NCBI RefSeq assembly: GCF_007997215.1
Contig: NZ_VORW01000004.1
Location: forward strand, 1-64,000
Length of the DNA: 64,000 nucleotides
Reading direction: 5' to 3'
Source: Algoriphagus aquimarinus
GTDB lineage: Bacteria; Bacteroidota; Bacteroidia; Cytophagales; Cyclobacteriaceae
This document shows, piece after piece, positions 8,117-16,519 of this stretch (position 1 is the first letter of the stretch; the number at the start of each line of letters is the position of its first letter). Both the position numbers and the translations under genes were made by a program. The notes beneath the pieces were generated by a model. That model saw nothing but the letters and a program-made list of their open reading frames with translations, was not told the origin of the DNA and made no database searches.

Positions 8117-9796
8117 ATGGCAAATGAATCATATGACGCAATTGTAGTTGGGTCAGGAATAAGCGGCGGTTGGGCTGCAAAAGAACTAACAGAGAAAGGC
8201 CTCAAAGTATTGATGCTAGAAAGAGGACCTGATGTGAAGCACATAGTAGATTACAAGTCAGCGACTTTGCCTCCATGGGAAATTCCTCATAGAGGAAGAG
8301 ATACTCAGAAGTTGATAGAAGAGCATCCTAATTTAAAGAGGGATTATGTGCTTGATGAGCGTAACCTAGATTGGTGGGCACATGAGGACGAGTCTCCGTA
8401 TGTTGAAGAGAAGCCATTTACATGGTTTAGAGGGTATCAGGTTGGTGGACGTTCTTTGCTTTGGGGAAGACAGTCTTACCGTTGGTCTGATATAGACTTC
8501 GAAGGAAACACAAAAGAGGGTGTGGCTGTAGATTGGCCAATCCGCTACAAGGATATTGCTCCTTGGTATTCTTATGTAGAGAAATTTATTGGGGTTTCGG
8601 GTTCCAAAGATGGCTTGGATGTACTTCCGGATGGCGAATTTATGCCTCCTATGCCAATGAACTGTGTGGAGGAAGATGGTGCCGCTAAAATCAAAGAGCA
8701 TTATAAAGGTGCAAGAACCTGGACAATCGGTCGTCCTGCGAATATCACTGAGCCACTTCCGGGAAGACCTGGTTGTCAGTACAGAAGCAAATGTTCATTG
8801 GGTTGTCCATTCGGTGGATATTTCAGTACTCAAGCTTCTACTTTGCCGGCAGCTGAAGCTACAGGTAATTTGACTTTGAGACCTTGGTCTATTGTGAGAA
8901 GGTTGATTTATGATAAAGACACCAAAAAGGCTACTGGCGTAGAAGTAGTGGATGGGCAAACCAATGAAACGATTGAGTACAATGCGAAAATCGTATTCCT
9001 TTGCGCTTCAGCATTCAACTCTACCGCTATTCTGATGCGAACTGCTACAGATGTATGGCCGGGTGGATTAGGAAGTAGTTCAGGAGAGCTTGGACACAAT
9101 GTGATGGATCACCATTTCCGTTTGGGAGCAAGAGGCTCTATGGAGGGTTATGAAGACAAATATTACTTTGGTCGAAGACCTACTGGACTTTATATCCCAA
9201 GATTCCGAAATGTACACGGAGATAAGAGAGATTACCTACGTGGCTTTGGATATCAAGGCGGAGCCAGTCGTAGTGGCTGGACTCGTGATGTAGCTGAATT
9301 GAATTTTGGAGCTCCGATGAAAGATGCACTTACACAGCCAGGACCATGGTCTATGGGGATTACTGCATTTGGCGAGATTCTACCATATCATGAAAATACG
9401 ATCAAGTTCAGCGATACAGTGAAGGATAAGTGGGGAATGGAAGCACTGGTAATGAACGCTGAGATTAAAGACAATGAAATCAAGATGCGTAAGGATATGA
9501 TGTCAGATGCAGCAGAGATGCTGGAAGTGGCAGGGTTTAAAAATATTCAGGAATACGATGCAGGATACACCTTCGGACAGGGTATACACGAAATGGGAAC
9601 AGCAAGAATGGGTCGCGATCCAAAGACATCTGTTTTGAATGGTAATAACCAAGTTTGGGAAGCGAAAAACGTATTCGTAACTGATGGCGCATGTATGACA
9701 TCTGCATCGGCGGTGAACCCATCACTTACTTACATGGCGTTGACGGCAAGAGCGGCAGCTTTTGCAGTAGATGAATTGAATAAGCAAAATCTCTAA
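8117..9796 (+). CDS. GMC-family FAD-dependent sugar dehydrogenase, large subunit
   Basis: 559-residue flavoprotein that probably oxidises the C3 hydroxyl of glycosides. FAD-binding motif VVGSGISGGWAAKEL near residue 10, distal ...LERG at about 36, and C-terminal active site with His491 (HEMGTARMG) and the NPSLTYMALT segment. Cys220, Cys226 and Cys230 (CQYRSKCSLGC) match the iron-sulfur region of FAD glucose dehydrogenases. There is no signal peptide of its own; related enzymes are exported by riding with a Tat-signal small subunit, which is the next gene, 17 bases on. Electron acceptor is likely the cytochrome c at 3015-3443. Substrate range is not readable. Confidence 0.9.
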   Translation: MANESYDAIVVGSGISGGWAAKELTEKGLKVLMLERGPDVKHIVDYKSATLPPWEIPHRGRDTQKLIEEHPNLKRDYVLDERNLDWWAHEDESPYVEEKPFTWFRGYQVGGRSLLWGRQSYRWSDIDFEGNTKEGVAVDWPIRYKDIAPWYSYVEKFIGVSGSKDGLDVLPDGEFMPPMPMNCVEEDGAAKIKEHYKGARTWTIGRPANITEPLPGRPGCQYRSKCSLGCPFGGYFSTQASTLPAAEATGNLTLRPWSIVRRLIYDKDTKKATGVEVVDGQTNETIEYNAKIVFLCASAFNSTAILMRTATDVWPGGLGSSSGELGHNVMDHHFRLGARGSMEGYEDKYYFGRRPTGLYIPRFRNVHGDKRDYLRGFGYQGGASRSGWTRDVAELNFGAPMKDALTQPGPWSMGITAFGEILPYHENTIKFSDTVKDKWGMEALVMNAEIKDNEIKMRKDMMSDAAEMLEVAGFKNIQEYDAGYTFGQGIHEMGTARMGRDPKTSVLNGNNQVWEAKNVFVTDGACMTSASAVNPSLTYMALTARAAAFAVDELNKQNL

Positions 9797-9813
9797 TCGT
9801 AAAAGACAAGACT

Positions 9814-10374
9814 ATGACTATGAATAGAAGAGACGCTTTGAAAAGCGTCATGGTAATGATGGGAGGGACGATGATCGGCGCTACGGCGATCATGACAGGT
9901 TGTACTCCTGAAAACCAAATTGAAGGATTAGATTTTGATCCGGATGATATAGCTTTCTTAGACGAATTGGGAGACACGATCATTCCAGAAACAGACACGC
10001 CTGGTGCCAAAGCAGTAGGGATTGGGTCATTTATGGTAATGATGGTGAAAGATACCTATGACGGAGATAGCCAGAAGGAGTTTGTTGATGGCTTGAATAA
10101 ATTGAGAAAAGACTTCAAGTCTGCTAATGGGAAAGATTTTGTAGGTGCACCTGCAGAAGAGAGACTGGCTTATTTGAATAAGATGAATGAGGAGTTTAAA
10201 GCAAGTGGAAAAGACAGAAGTCCTAAGGTGATCAATATGCTAAGAGACTTAACTGTTTTGGGCTACTTCTCTTCTGAAATTGGAGCTACTCAAGCGTTGA
10301 ATTATGTGGAGACTCCCGGTAGATTTGATCCTTGTATTCCTTACAATAAAGGCGACAAAGAATACGCGATTTAA
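9814..10374 (+). CDS. Gluconate 2-dehydrogenase subunit 3-type small subunit (Tat lipoprotein)
   Basis: 186 residues. The N-terminus has a twin arginine (Arg5-Arg6) and a hydrophobic stretch ending in Cys30 (IMTGC), a Tat-dependent lipoprotein signal. The rest matches the family that partners GMC dehydrogenases (DDIAFLDELGDTIIPETDTPGA, then a helical body and a C-terminal ...ETPGRFDPCIPY). Its role is to stabilise and export the large subunit encoded directly upstream. It is followed by a strong hairpin at 10396-10420. Confidence 0.9.
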   Translation: MTMNRRDALKSVMVMMGGTMIGATAIMTGCTPENQIEGLDFDPDDIAFLDELGDTIIPETDTPGAKAVGIGSFMVMMVKDTYDGDSQKEFVDGLNKLRKDFKSANGKDFVGAPAEERLAYLNKMNEEFKASGKDRSPKVINMLRDLTVLGYFSSEIGATQALNYVETPGRFDPCIPYNKGDKEYAI

Positions 10375-10395
10375 TAATAACCAACCTATAAAAAC

Positions 10396-10420
10396 AGCCT
10401 GCCCCTCATAGGGGCAGGCT
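10396..10420. terminator. Strong hairpin just before the next start codon
   Basis: Perfect 10-bp GC-rich stem (10396-10405 with 10411-10420, AGCCTGCCCC / GGGGCAGGCT) with a 5-base loop. No T run follows on the plus strand, and the ATG of the next gene is only 9 bases downstream. It could be a weak terminator, an mRNA end-stabiliser for the dehydrogenase transcript, or a block on translation of the downstream gene. Confidence 0.6.
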
Positions 10421-10429
10421 TACCTATTT

Positions 10430-11296
10430 ATGAACAATCAAAGAAGAAAATTTCTCCAGGTAGGAAGTATGCTTGGACTTGGAGCAGCATTGTTTCCTTA
10501 TGAACTAGCTGCCCGATCTCTTGATAGAGCTAAGCTTTCCAAATTTGGACTCCAGCTTTACTCCGTAAAAGAGGAAATGGCAAAAGATGCAGCTGGCACA
10601 ATGCGCAAGCTGGCCGGATTTGGGTACAAACAGTTTGAAGGGTTTGATGGAGGAAAAGGAATCCTTTGGGGAATGCAGCCAGCAGAATGCAAGAGTTTAT
10701 TGAGTGACATCGGAGTTGATTTCATTTCATCTCATGCAAATGTGTTTAAAGATCTAGACGCACAGGCAGAGCAAGCTGCGGCAGTGGGTATGAAATACTT
10801 AATCTGTCCTTACATCGGAGCTCAGAAATCTGTGGATGAATGGAAAAAAGTAGCGGATAGATTTAATGCTGCTGGAGAAACATTGAAGTCACACGGAGTA
10901 AAGTTTGCATACCATAATCACGATTACACCTTCAAAATGCTGGAGGGCCAATTACCTCAGGATATATTGATGGAAAATACGGATGCTGATTTAGTGGATT
11001 TTGAATTGGATATGTATTGGGCATTTGTGGCTGGATACGACCCACTGGAATATGTCGCCAGATTCCCAGGTAGATTCAAGCTTTGCCATGTGAAGGATGC
11101 TGAAGCTGCTGGAGCGAATGCGCATGACCGTGGCGTCTTATTGGGATCAGGTGAAATGGCTTATGCTGATATCATCAAGAAGTCCAAGAAATACGGAATG
11201 AAGTATTTCGTGGTAGAGCAAGAGCGATTTGTAGGAACCAATCCAATGGAAGCCGCTGAAAAAAATGCAGCTTACCTAGCTAAATTAAAGGTCTGA
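10430..11296 (+). CDS. Sugar phosphate isomerase/epimerase TIM barrel with Tat signal
   Basis: 288-residue AP_endonuc_2-type TIM barrel. The N-terminus NNQRRKFLQVGSMLGLGAA is a clear twin-arginine signal, so it is exported folded and metal-loaded. Metal-binding strands: YHNHDYTF, FELDMYW, CHVKDAE and VVEQERF. It resembles proteins found with DUF1080 and FAD-dependent glycoside 3-dehydrogenases, where barrel enzymes of this kind have been linked to cleavage or isomerisation of 3-keto-sugars. It is the last gene of the plus-strand arm; its stop is 1 base from the stop of the convergent next gene. Confidence 0.87.
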   Translation: MNNQRRKFLQVGSMLGLGAALFPYELAARSLDRAKLSKFGLQLYSVKEEMAKDAAGTMRKLAGFGYKQFEGFDGGKGILWGMQPAECKSLLSDIGVDFISSHANVFKDLDAQAEQAAAVGMKYLICPYIGAQKSVDEWKKVADRFNAAGETLKSHGVKFAYHNHDYTFKMLEGQLPQDILMENTDADLVDFELDMYWAFVAGYDPLEYVARFPGRFKLCHVKDAEAAGANAHDRGVLLGSGEMAYADIIKKSKKYGMKYFVVEQERFVGTNPMEAAEKNAAYLAKLKV

Positions 11297-11297
11297 T

Positions 11298-11939
11298 TTA
11301 AGAATAAGATTTCTTATTTCTGAATAGTATAAAGTATAATGCAAGTGCTAGAATAATCAACAAGGCCACTTCAAATTGAGACCAGATCTGGGAGCGATTG
11401 ATGATGATGTTGGCTTTGTTGATTAATTTTTCTCCTTCTTCCAACTGTATTTTGCTCAAGTTGTCAAGGTCTTTCTGAGCAATACTGATTTTTTGATCAT
11501 AGAGCATGACTTGGCTATTATTAATGCCTGAGGAGTCAGAGTAAAGCAATCCATAGTTTTTTATCTGAAGGTCATTTTCTATGATTGCTCTGAAATCTGA
11601 TAAAAATTCAGCCTCTTGATCTGTAAGGTTTGTTTTTTCAAAATCACTTACAATTCCAGCGATATTTTTTTCATGTTCGGCGATTTCTTCAATCACTCTA
11701 GAATAATCGTAGTTGATATTACAGTGATCGACTAGCTTTTGAATCCTAAATAAATTCTCTGAAATCCTGAATATATAGCCCTCTACCACCAAACGGTCAT
11801 TGTACACTTCTGTGAAAGTGCTGCTTATGTTTTTGAAAGCTTGACGTTCCGTCAGGTTCTTGCCATAAAATAGAAGTAGTAATAGACCTATAATTACAAG
11901 TGCAGTTATTTTCTTTCGTCTCGCATTGTTATCATTCAT
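11298..11939 (-). CDS. Membrane protein with chemoreceptor-type four-helix bundle sensor only
   Basis: 213 residues. TM1 at about 10-27 and TM2 at about 188-205 flank a helical periplasmic domain of the 4HB_MCP_1 type (Tar-like ligand-binding bundle, with long amphipathic helices such as FTEVYNDRLVVEGYIFRISE). Unlike chemoreceptors it ends seven or so residues after TM2: there is no HAMP or signalling domain. It may be a regulator that partners another membrane protein, or a relic. It is a single gene, convergent with and almost touching the sugar locus. Confidence 0.7.
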   Translation of the reverse strand: MNDNNARRKKITALVIIGLLLLLFYGKNLTERQAFKNISSTFTEVYNDRLVVEGYIFRISENLFRIQKLVDHCNINYDYSRVIEEIAEHEKNIAGIVSDFEKTNLTDQEAEFLSDFRAIIENDLQIKNYGLLYSDSSGINNSQVMLYDQKISIAQKDLDNLSKIQLEEGEKLINKANIIINRSQIWSQFEVALLIILALALYFILFRNKKSYS

Positions 11940-12068
11940 GGAAGTAATATTAGGGTCTATGTATTTTTATCATTTTAATAATATCTTTTCTACTTCCCAA
12001 GAAAATCTCAAACTAAACATGGAAGTTCATTGCGAAATGCAATGTCAGCAGGGAAATGTTATCTGTTT

Positions 12069-12866
12069 CTAATTTTGATTGGGCTTTTTGTCATAAACCC
12101 TAATGTAATCTACCTCCATACGCTGAGGCCAAATATCAGTGGCCACGCCTTGTAGGCCACCCCATCCTCCTCCTACAGCAATGTTTAGAATCAAATGAAA
12201 TGGTTGATCAAATGGCCATTCCTTGTAGTCAGCTCCTGTGTTTTCAAAAGTGAAATAGATGTTTCCATCAATCAAAAAATCAATTTTTTCTGCAGTCCAG
12301 TCAATTGCATAAGTATGGAATGCTGTATTGAAATCAGAAACTTGTTGAAACCCTCCTTTTTGTGTTCCGATGTTGTGATTGAAGGCTTCGGTGTGGACTG
12401 TCCCATGTACTTTTCCAGGGTCATATCCCACGTGTTCCATGATGTCTATTTCCCCGTTTTTTGGCCAACCGCCATGGCGGTTTTCCTCTGCAAGCATCCA
12501 GATGGCTGGCCAGGTTCCTCGACCTTGAGGTAATTTCGCTTTGACTTCTATGTAGCCATATTGCCAAGCTGCTTTTTCCCTTGTGAGTAATCGTGCTGAA
12601 GTATAGCCTTTGGGATGTGATATATCAGCATGTGCTTCAATGATCAGTCTGCCATTTTCAATTCGGGCATTTTTTAGGTCATTTTGTGAATAATATTCCA
12701 ATTCATCATTGCCCCAGCCATGATCTCCTACATCGTATGTCCATTTTTCTGGATCAGGTAAGCCATCAATTGAGAACTCGTCAGACCATACTAATCGGGC
12801 TTCCTGAGCTTTTGAGCATGGATTTAGGCAAAAGATGAGTAAAGAAAGGGCAAGGATTGTCTTCAT
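12069..12866 (-). CDS. Glycoside hydrolase family 16 endo-beta-glucanase (laminarinase-like)
   Basis: Secreted endo-glycosidase. Signal peptide MKTILALSLLIFCLNPCSKA, then a single GH16 jelly-roll with the catalytic motif EIDIMEH (nucleophile and acid/base Glu) and the WPAIWML and AIDWTAEKIDFLIDG segments typical of beta-1,3(4)-glucanases. The ATG at 12866 is preferred; the frame extends ten codons further upstream to 12896 but that part would precede the signal peptide. It is a single gene, divergent from csbD with 72 bases between starts. Probably acts on laminarin-like glucans. Confidence 0.9.
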   Translation of the reverse strand: MKTILALSLLIFCLNPCSKAQEARLVWSDEFSIDGLPDPEKWTYDVGDHGWGNDELEYYSQNDLKNARIENGRLIIEAHADISHPKGYTSARLLTREKAAWQYGYIEVKAKLPQGRGTWPAIWMLAEENRHGGWPKNGEIDIMEHVGYDPGKVHGTVHTEAFNHNIGTQKGGFQQVSDFNTAFHTYAIDWTAEKIDFLIDGNIYFTFENTGADYKEWPFDQPFHLILNIAVGGGWGGLQGVATDIWPQRMEVDYIRVYDKKPNQN

Positions 12867-12938
12867 TTTGGGCGTGTCTTGGTATATGCTTTGCAAAATA
12901 CTAGATAGTTAATGTTTAAACTTAAACCACTATTTATT

Positions 12939-13130
12939 ATGGCTAGTAATTTAAAATTAAAAGGAAACTGGAATATCTTGAAAGGTAAGATAAAAGAGAA
13001 ATATGGAAACCTTACCGATGATGATTTAACTTATGTAGAAGGTCAAGAAGATCAATTGCTCGGCAGAATCCAAAAACGAACAGGTGAAGCTGAAGATACG
13101 ATCAAGAAGGAATTCTTCGAGGAGAATTAA
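12939..13130 (+). CDS. CsbD family stress-response protein
   Basis: 63-residue hydrophilic protein with the CsbD pattern LKGNWNILKGKIKEKYGNLTDDDLTYVEGQEDQLLGR (shown in parts: KGNWNILKGKIKEKYG, then EGQEDQLLGRIQ). Family members are general-stress-induced; their biochemical role is unknown. The ATG at 12939 starts the conserved domain, so the longer frame from 12912 is not used. It is monocistronic with its own terminator. Confidence 0.88.
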   Translation: MASNLKLKGNWNILKGKIKEKYGNLTDDDLTYVEGQEDQLLGRIQKRTGEAEDTIKKEFFEEN

Positions 13131-13152
13131 TTCAGGATATCATAATAATCAT

Positions 13153-13178
13153 AAAAACGGCGTAGGCCGTTTTTTTTT
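13153..13178 (+). terminator. Rho-independent terminator of csbD-like gene
   Basis: Stem AAAAACGGC / GCCGTTTTT (13153-13161 with 13166-13174), loop GTAG, followed by a run of T. It lies 22 bases after the stop codon. Confidence 0.9.
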
Positions 13179-13256
13179 ATGTCTCATTTTTATCATATGG
13201 ACTAACTCCTTTTGATAGATTGTTTAAATTTAAGCAAAGAAATAAACCCAATACTA

Positions 13257-14420
13257 ATGGCATACTATCACAGAATGGGAGCTATCCCGCCTAAAAGGCA
13301 CACACAATTCCGACAGCCAGATGGCAGTCTTTACAAGGAAGAAGTTGTGAGTTCCAAAGGCTTTTCAGGGATTTACTCTACACTTTATCATATATACAAT
13401 CCAAACGAAGTAACTGCTATAGGCAAACCAGAACCATTTTCCTGGAAGCCAGCTCCTGAGCATGGATTACATCAGACGCATTTGAAGACTTCCAATGTGG
13501 AATTCACTGGGGAAGATTATCTATCCGCAAGAAGAAATCTTATGATGAATTCTGATGTGATGATGGGGATTTGCTCTCCGAAACAGCGAAAGATGGATTA
13601 TTACTTCAAAAATGCTGATGGTGATGAATTGATCTATGTGCACGATGGAGAAGGTGTGATGTATTCTCAGTTTGGTAAGCTTGAAGTTCACAAGGGTGAC
13701 TATATCGTGATCCCTCGTACGACGATTTATAGATTTGAATTTGAGGAGGAGGGTCCATTGAGATTATTGATTATAGAGTCTGTAGGAGCTATAGAGACAG
13801 TCAAGCGCTATAGAAATGAAGTGGGACAATTGCTGGAGCACTCGCCGTATTGTGAGCGGGATATCCGTCCACCACATGAACTTCATGTAGAAAAGGAGAA
13901 ACGTGATTACCTCGTACAGATTAAAAAGCAGGGAATGCTTCATCAGTATTCCTATGGACACAGCCCTTTGGATATCGTAGGATGGGATGGGTATTTGTAT
14001 CCTTATGCGCTTTCTATTTATGACTTTGAGCCGATTACCGGTAGGATTCATCAGCCACCACCAGTTCATCAGACTTTCCAAGCGTGGGGCTTTGTGATTT
14101 GCTCCTTTGTGCCTAGGCTTTTTGATTACCATCCACTTTCCATTCCTGCTCCTTACAATCATTCCAATATTGATTCGGATGAGGTATTGTATTATGCAGA
14201 AGGGGAATTTATGAGTAGAAAAGGAATAGATCGAGGCTCATTCACACTCCACATGGGAGGCTTGCCGCATGGTCCGCATCCTGGAACGGTAGAAAAGTCT
14301 ATTGGTGCCAAAGCAACGGATGAATATGCAGTAATGCTGGATACATTCAAATCACTTCAGATTACGACTGACGCGCTTGAGTTTGTAGATGAGAATTACC
14401 CCATGAGCTGGACGGAGTAG
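13257..14420 (+). CDS. hmgA: Homogentisate 1,2-dioxygenase
   Basis: Fe(II) ring-cleaving enzyme of tyrosine and phenylalanine breakdown (homogentisate to maleylacetoacetate), 387 residues from ATG 13257. The first residues MAYYHRMGAIPPKRHTQFR are those expected of the family, which decides this start over TTG 13212. The cupin body has VHDGEG, GDYIVIPRTT and the C-terminal iron region with HQTFQAWGF, FDYHPLSIPAPYNHSN and MGGLPHGPHPG. Neighbouring tyrosine-pathway genes (hppD, fumarylacetoacetase) are not present in the window. Confidence 0.92.
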   Translation: MAYYHRMGAIPPKRHTQFRQPDGSLYKEEVVSSKGFSGIYSTLYHIYNPNEVTAIGKPEPFSWKPAPEHGLHQTHLKTSNVEFTGEDYLSARRNLMMNSDVMMGICSPKQRKMDYYFKNADGDELIYVHDGEGVMYSQFGKLEVHKGDYIVIPRTTIYRFEFEEEGPLRLLIIESVGAIETVKRYRNEVGQLLEHSPYCERDIRPPHELHVEKEKRDYLVQIKKQGMLHQYSYGHSPLDIVGWDGYLYPYALSIYDFEPITGRIHQPPPVHQTFQAWGFVICSFVPRLFDYHPLSIPAPYNHSNIDSDEVLYYAEGEFMSRKGIDRGSFTLHMGGLPHGPHPGTVEKSIGAKATDEYAVMLDTFKSLQITTDALEFVDENYPMSWTE

Positions 14421-14524
14421 GGTGTCTAATTACGATTTTTGATTTATGGCTTTACCCTGGGTGTGGAGTGATTTACCACCTAATGGTAGGAAATAAATTT
14501 GCTAATAATGAGGTAAATGGGTGT

Positions 14525-14605
14525 GTTAGACTTAGCGAAGTCAAGGCTTTGTAATGTGGCTAGTTGACTTCGATCCCGATAGCTATACGGGACGCTCAGT
14601 CTGAC
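14525..14605. repeat. REP-like inverted repeat with nested palindrome
   Basis: Left arm GTTAGACTTAGCGAAGTCAA (14525-14544) pairs imperfectly with the right arm at 14563-14605 (TTGACTTCG ... GCTCAGTCTGAC). The right arm is split by a 21-base insert at 14572-14592 that is itself a near-palindrome around CCCGATAGCTATACGGG. The motif GACTTCG...GCTCAG recurs at 22254 and 44590. Confidence 0.65.
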
Positions 14606-14632
14606 AGTAAAAAGAGTCATGTGAGTTGGTGC

Positions 14633-14680
14633 AAACACAAAAGCCTCAATCAGTAAAAGATTGAGGCTTTTGTGTTTTAG
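14633..14680. terminator. Long bidirectional terminator hairpin
   Basis: A 19-bp perfect stem (14633-14651 with 14659-14677, containing AGCCTCAATC / GATTGAGGCT), 7-base loop, A-rich on the left and T-rich on the right. It lies between the convergent hmgA and phosphatase genes and can serve both. Confidence 0.85.
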
Positions 14681-14770
14681 CTGTAGTAAATTATAAGGGA
14701 AAACTGAATTTGAACTCACAGGAACTTGGCGATGAGGCTGCTTCCGCCTTCGGTCCTCCAGCCTAAACTT

Positions 14771-16405
14771 TTACTTCTTGTCAGTGATTTCCAAGATCGG
14801 TTGGCCAGTAGACCCACTTGGCAATTTGATGTCCAACATCATAGAAAGTGTAGGTGCTATGTCAGTGATCGTAGCATATCTAGAGCTAGAACCTTGAGGT
14901 ACATTCCATCCGAAGAATACAATTGGGACATTGGTGTCATACGTGAACCCGGTACCGTGAGAAGTGCCACGAGATCCGCCACTTAGCCAGTTTGGCTCCA
15001 GGATAATTAAGACATTTCCAGAAGCTTTTTGATTGTAGCCCATCTGTAATAAGTGAGCACTGCCTTGGGTGAAGGCGGTGTTTCGCATGGAAGTTGCAGT
15101 ATAGGCTTCTTTTATTCCATTGAATTTTAGTAAGAAATGTGCAAGATCATTTTCTAGTGAAACTAGATCTACACCTTTTTCAGTAACTAGTTTTTCATTG
15201 ATAAAGACTTGGCCATTTGATACATTTTCTATCCAGTCGCCTTCGCCATATTTCTGAGAAGTATAGCCTTTCATTTGGCCAGTGATATAGCCCATGTTCA
15301 CATTTCCAGCAGGAACATTTTGGCTCTCCATATAAGTCGCAATATCTGCTACAGCGTGATCAGCTGTTAAAAACACCAGGTATTCATCTTTACCATATTT
15401 GTTGTCAAGGAAATCAAGCAATCTTTTGAAATCCTGATCTAGTCTTAAGTAAGTGTCTTCAAGTTCTTTTGAAGTCGGGCCAAATCTATGACCAACATAA
15501 TCAGTGGAGGAGAAGCTAAGTGCAAGAAAATCTGTTTCTCCATTCTCACCTAAGTGCTCACCTTCTATAGCTGCTAGCGCAAAATCCAAGGTCAAAGTAT
15601 TGCCAAAAGGAGTGGATGAAATCATTCCCAATCCTCCGTTAGTCTCTTGCAATTTGGCAAGGTCATAAGGGAAAGTTGGTGTGTCTTTTCCGGAGAAAGG
15701 AGCTTCAAAGTCATTGTTGTCATCGATACTTTGAATGTAAGTATCAATTGGATAAAGCGTCTCCCAGGTCTGATTTAGGTAGGTAGCAGGCAGTTTTTTA
15801 GCATTGAATTCCTTTGCCCAATCAGGTAGAGATTCGTAATAATAGGTCGAAGTCATGAACTCTCCATTATCTCCATCATACCAATACGCATCTCCAAGGT
15901 GACCAGCAGGTAAAGCAGCGCCTCTGTCTTTAATAGCTACTCCAACTACTTTAGATCTCTGATTGTTGGACATTCTGAGCTCATCTGTTATCGTTGTGGT
16001 AAGAAGATTTCTTGGGCTGATTTGACCGGAGTTAACTGTTCCTCCTACGTTGGTCACTGTACTGTCTTCCGCGCAGTATACAGAGCCATTCAGTTTGCGT
16101 ACATACCAATCATTTCCAATAATCCCATGAGTGGCTGGCGTGGTACCTGTGTAAACCGACGCATGACCTGGTCCAGTGTAAGTAGGGATATAATTGTAAT
16201 GTCCGTTTTTCATCACGAAACCCTCATTCATCAAGCGCTTCAGGCCACCATCAGAATAGCGGTCATAAAATTTGTTCAGGTACTCATGTCGCATTTGATC
16301 GACTACGATTCCGACTATTAATTTTGGCTTGTCTTCGTTATTTTGAGCAAAAAGGCTCCCGAATGTCAGCAAAAAAAGTATGGTCAATATTCCTGTTCTC
16401 TTCAT
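14771..16405 (-). CDS. PafA-like alkaline phosphatase / phosphodiesterase
   Basis: Secreted metal-dependent phosphatase of the alkaline phosphatase superfamily (type I phosphodiesterase branch), 544 residues. Signal peptide MKRTGILTILFLLTFGSLFAQ. The nucleophile region reads YIPTYTGPGHASVYTGTTPA, with metal sites in GIVVDQMR (first Asp), FLTADHAVADI and SHGTGFTYD. Length and motif order match Bacteroidota PafA, a broad-specificity phosphate-scavenging enzyme. It is monocistronic and divergent from the Xaa-Pro peptidase gene. A related sulfatase activity is possible but less likely. Confidence 0.88.
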   Translation of the reverse strand: MKRTGILTILFLLTFGSLFAQNNEDKPKLIVGIVVDQMRHEYLNKFYDRYSDGGLKRLMNEGFVMKNGHYNYIPTYTGPGHASVYTGTTPATHGIIGNDWYVRKLNGSVYCAEDSTVTNVGGTVNSGQISPRNLLTTTITDELRMSNNQRSKVVGVAIKDRGAALPAGHLGDAYWYDGDNGEFMTSTYYYESLPDWAKEFNAKKLPATYLNQTWETLYPIDTYIQSIDDNNDFEAPFSGKDTPTFPYDLAKLQETNGGLGMISSTPFGNTLTLDFALAAIEGEHLGENGETDFLALSFSSTDYVGHRFGPTSKELEDTYLRLDQDFKRLLDFLDNKYGKDEYLVFLTADHAVADIATYMESQNVPAGNVNMGYITGQMKGYTSQKYGEGDWIENVSNGQVFINEKLVTEKGVDLVSLENDLAHFLLKFNGIKEAYTATSMRNTAFTQGSAHLLQMGYNQKASGNVLIILEPNWLSGGSRGTSHGTGFTYDTNVPIVFFGWNVPQGSSSRYATITDIAPTLSMMLDIKLPSGSTGQPILEITDKK

Positions 16406-16519
16406 TATTCTGATAGGTTTTTCAGCCCAAATATAAGGATATGCCGCTACCTATGGATTAAGACTTTGTTAAATGGTCAAAAGAATAGACATTAGATTTC
16501 CTGACCTACAGTTAATTTT

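Larger units (their letters stand above)
14421..14770. other. Intergenic region with palindromic repeat and terminator
   Basis: No gene. It contains a REP-like inverted repeat (14525-14605) and a 19-bp terminator hairpin (14633-14677), both listed separately. Nothing else was recognised. Confidence 0.7.

Noticed and set aside
13212..13256. TTG start of hmgA
   Set aside because: The residues it adds are not part of the conserved protein; MAYYHRMG at 13257 is the expected N-terminus.
13212..14420. Complete homogentisate pathway operon
   Set aside because: Only the dioxygenase gene is present; neither neighbour is a tyrosine-pathway gene.
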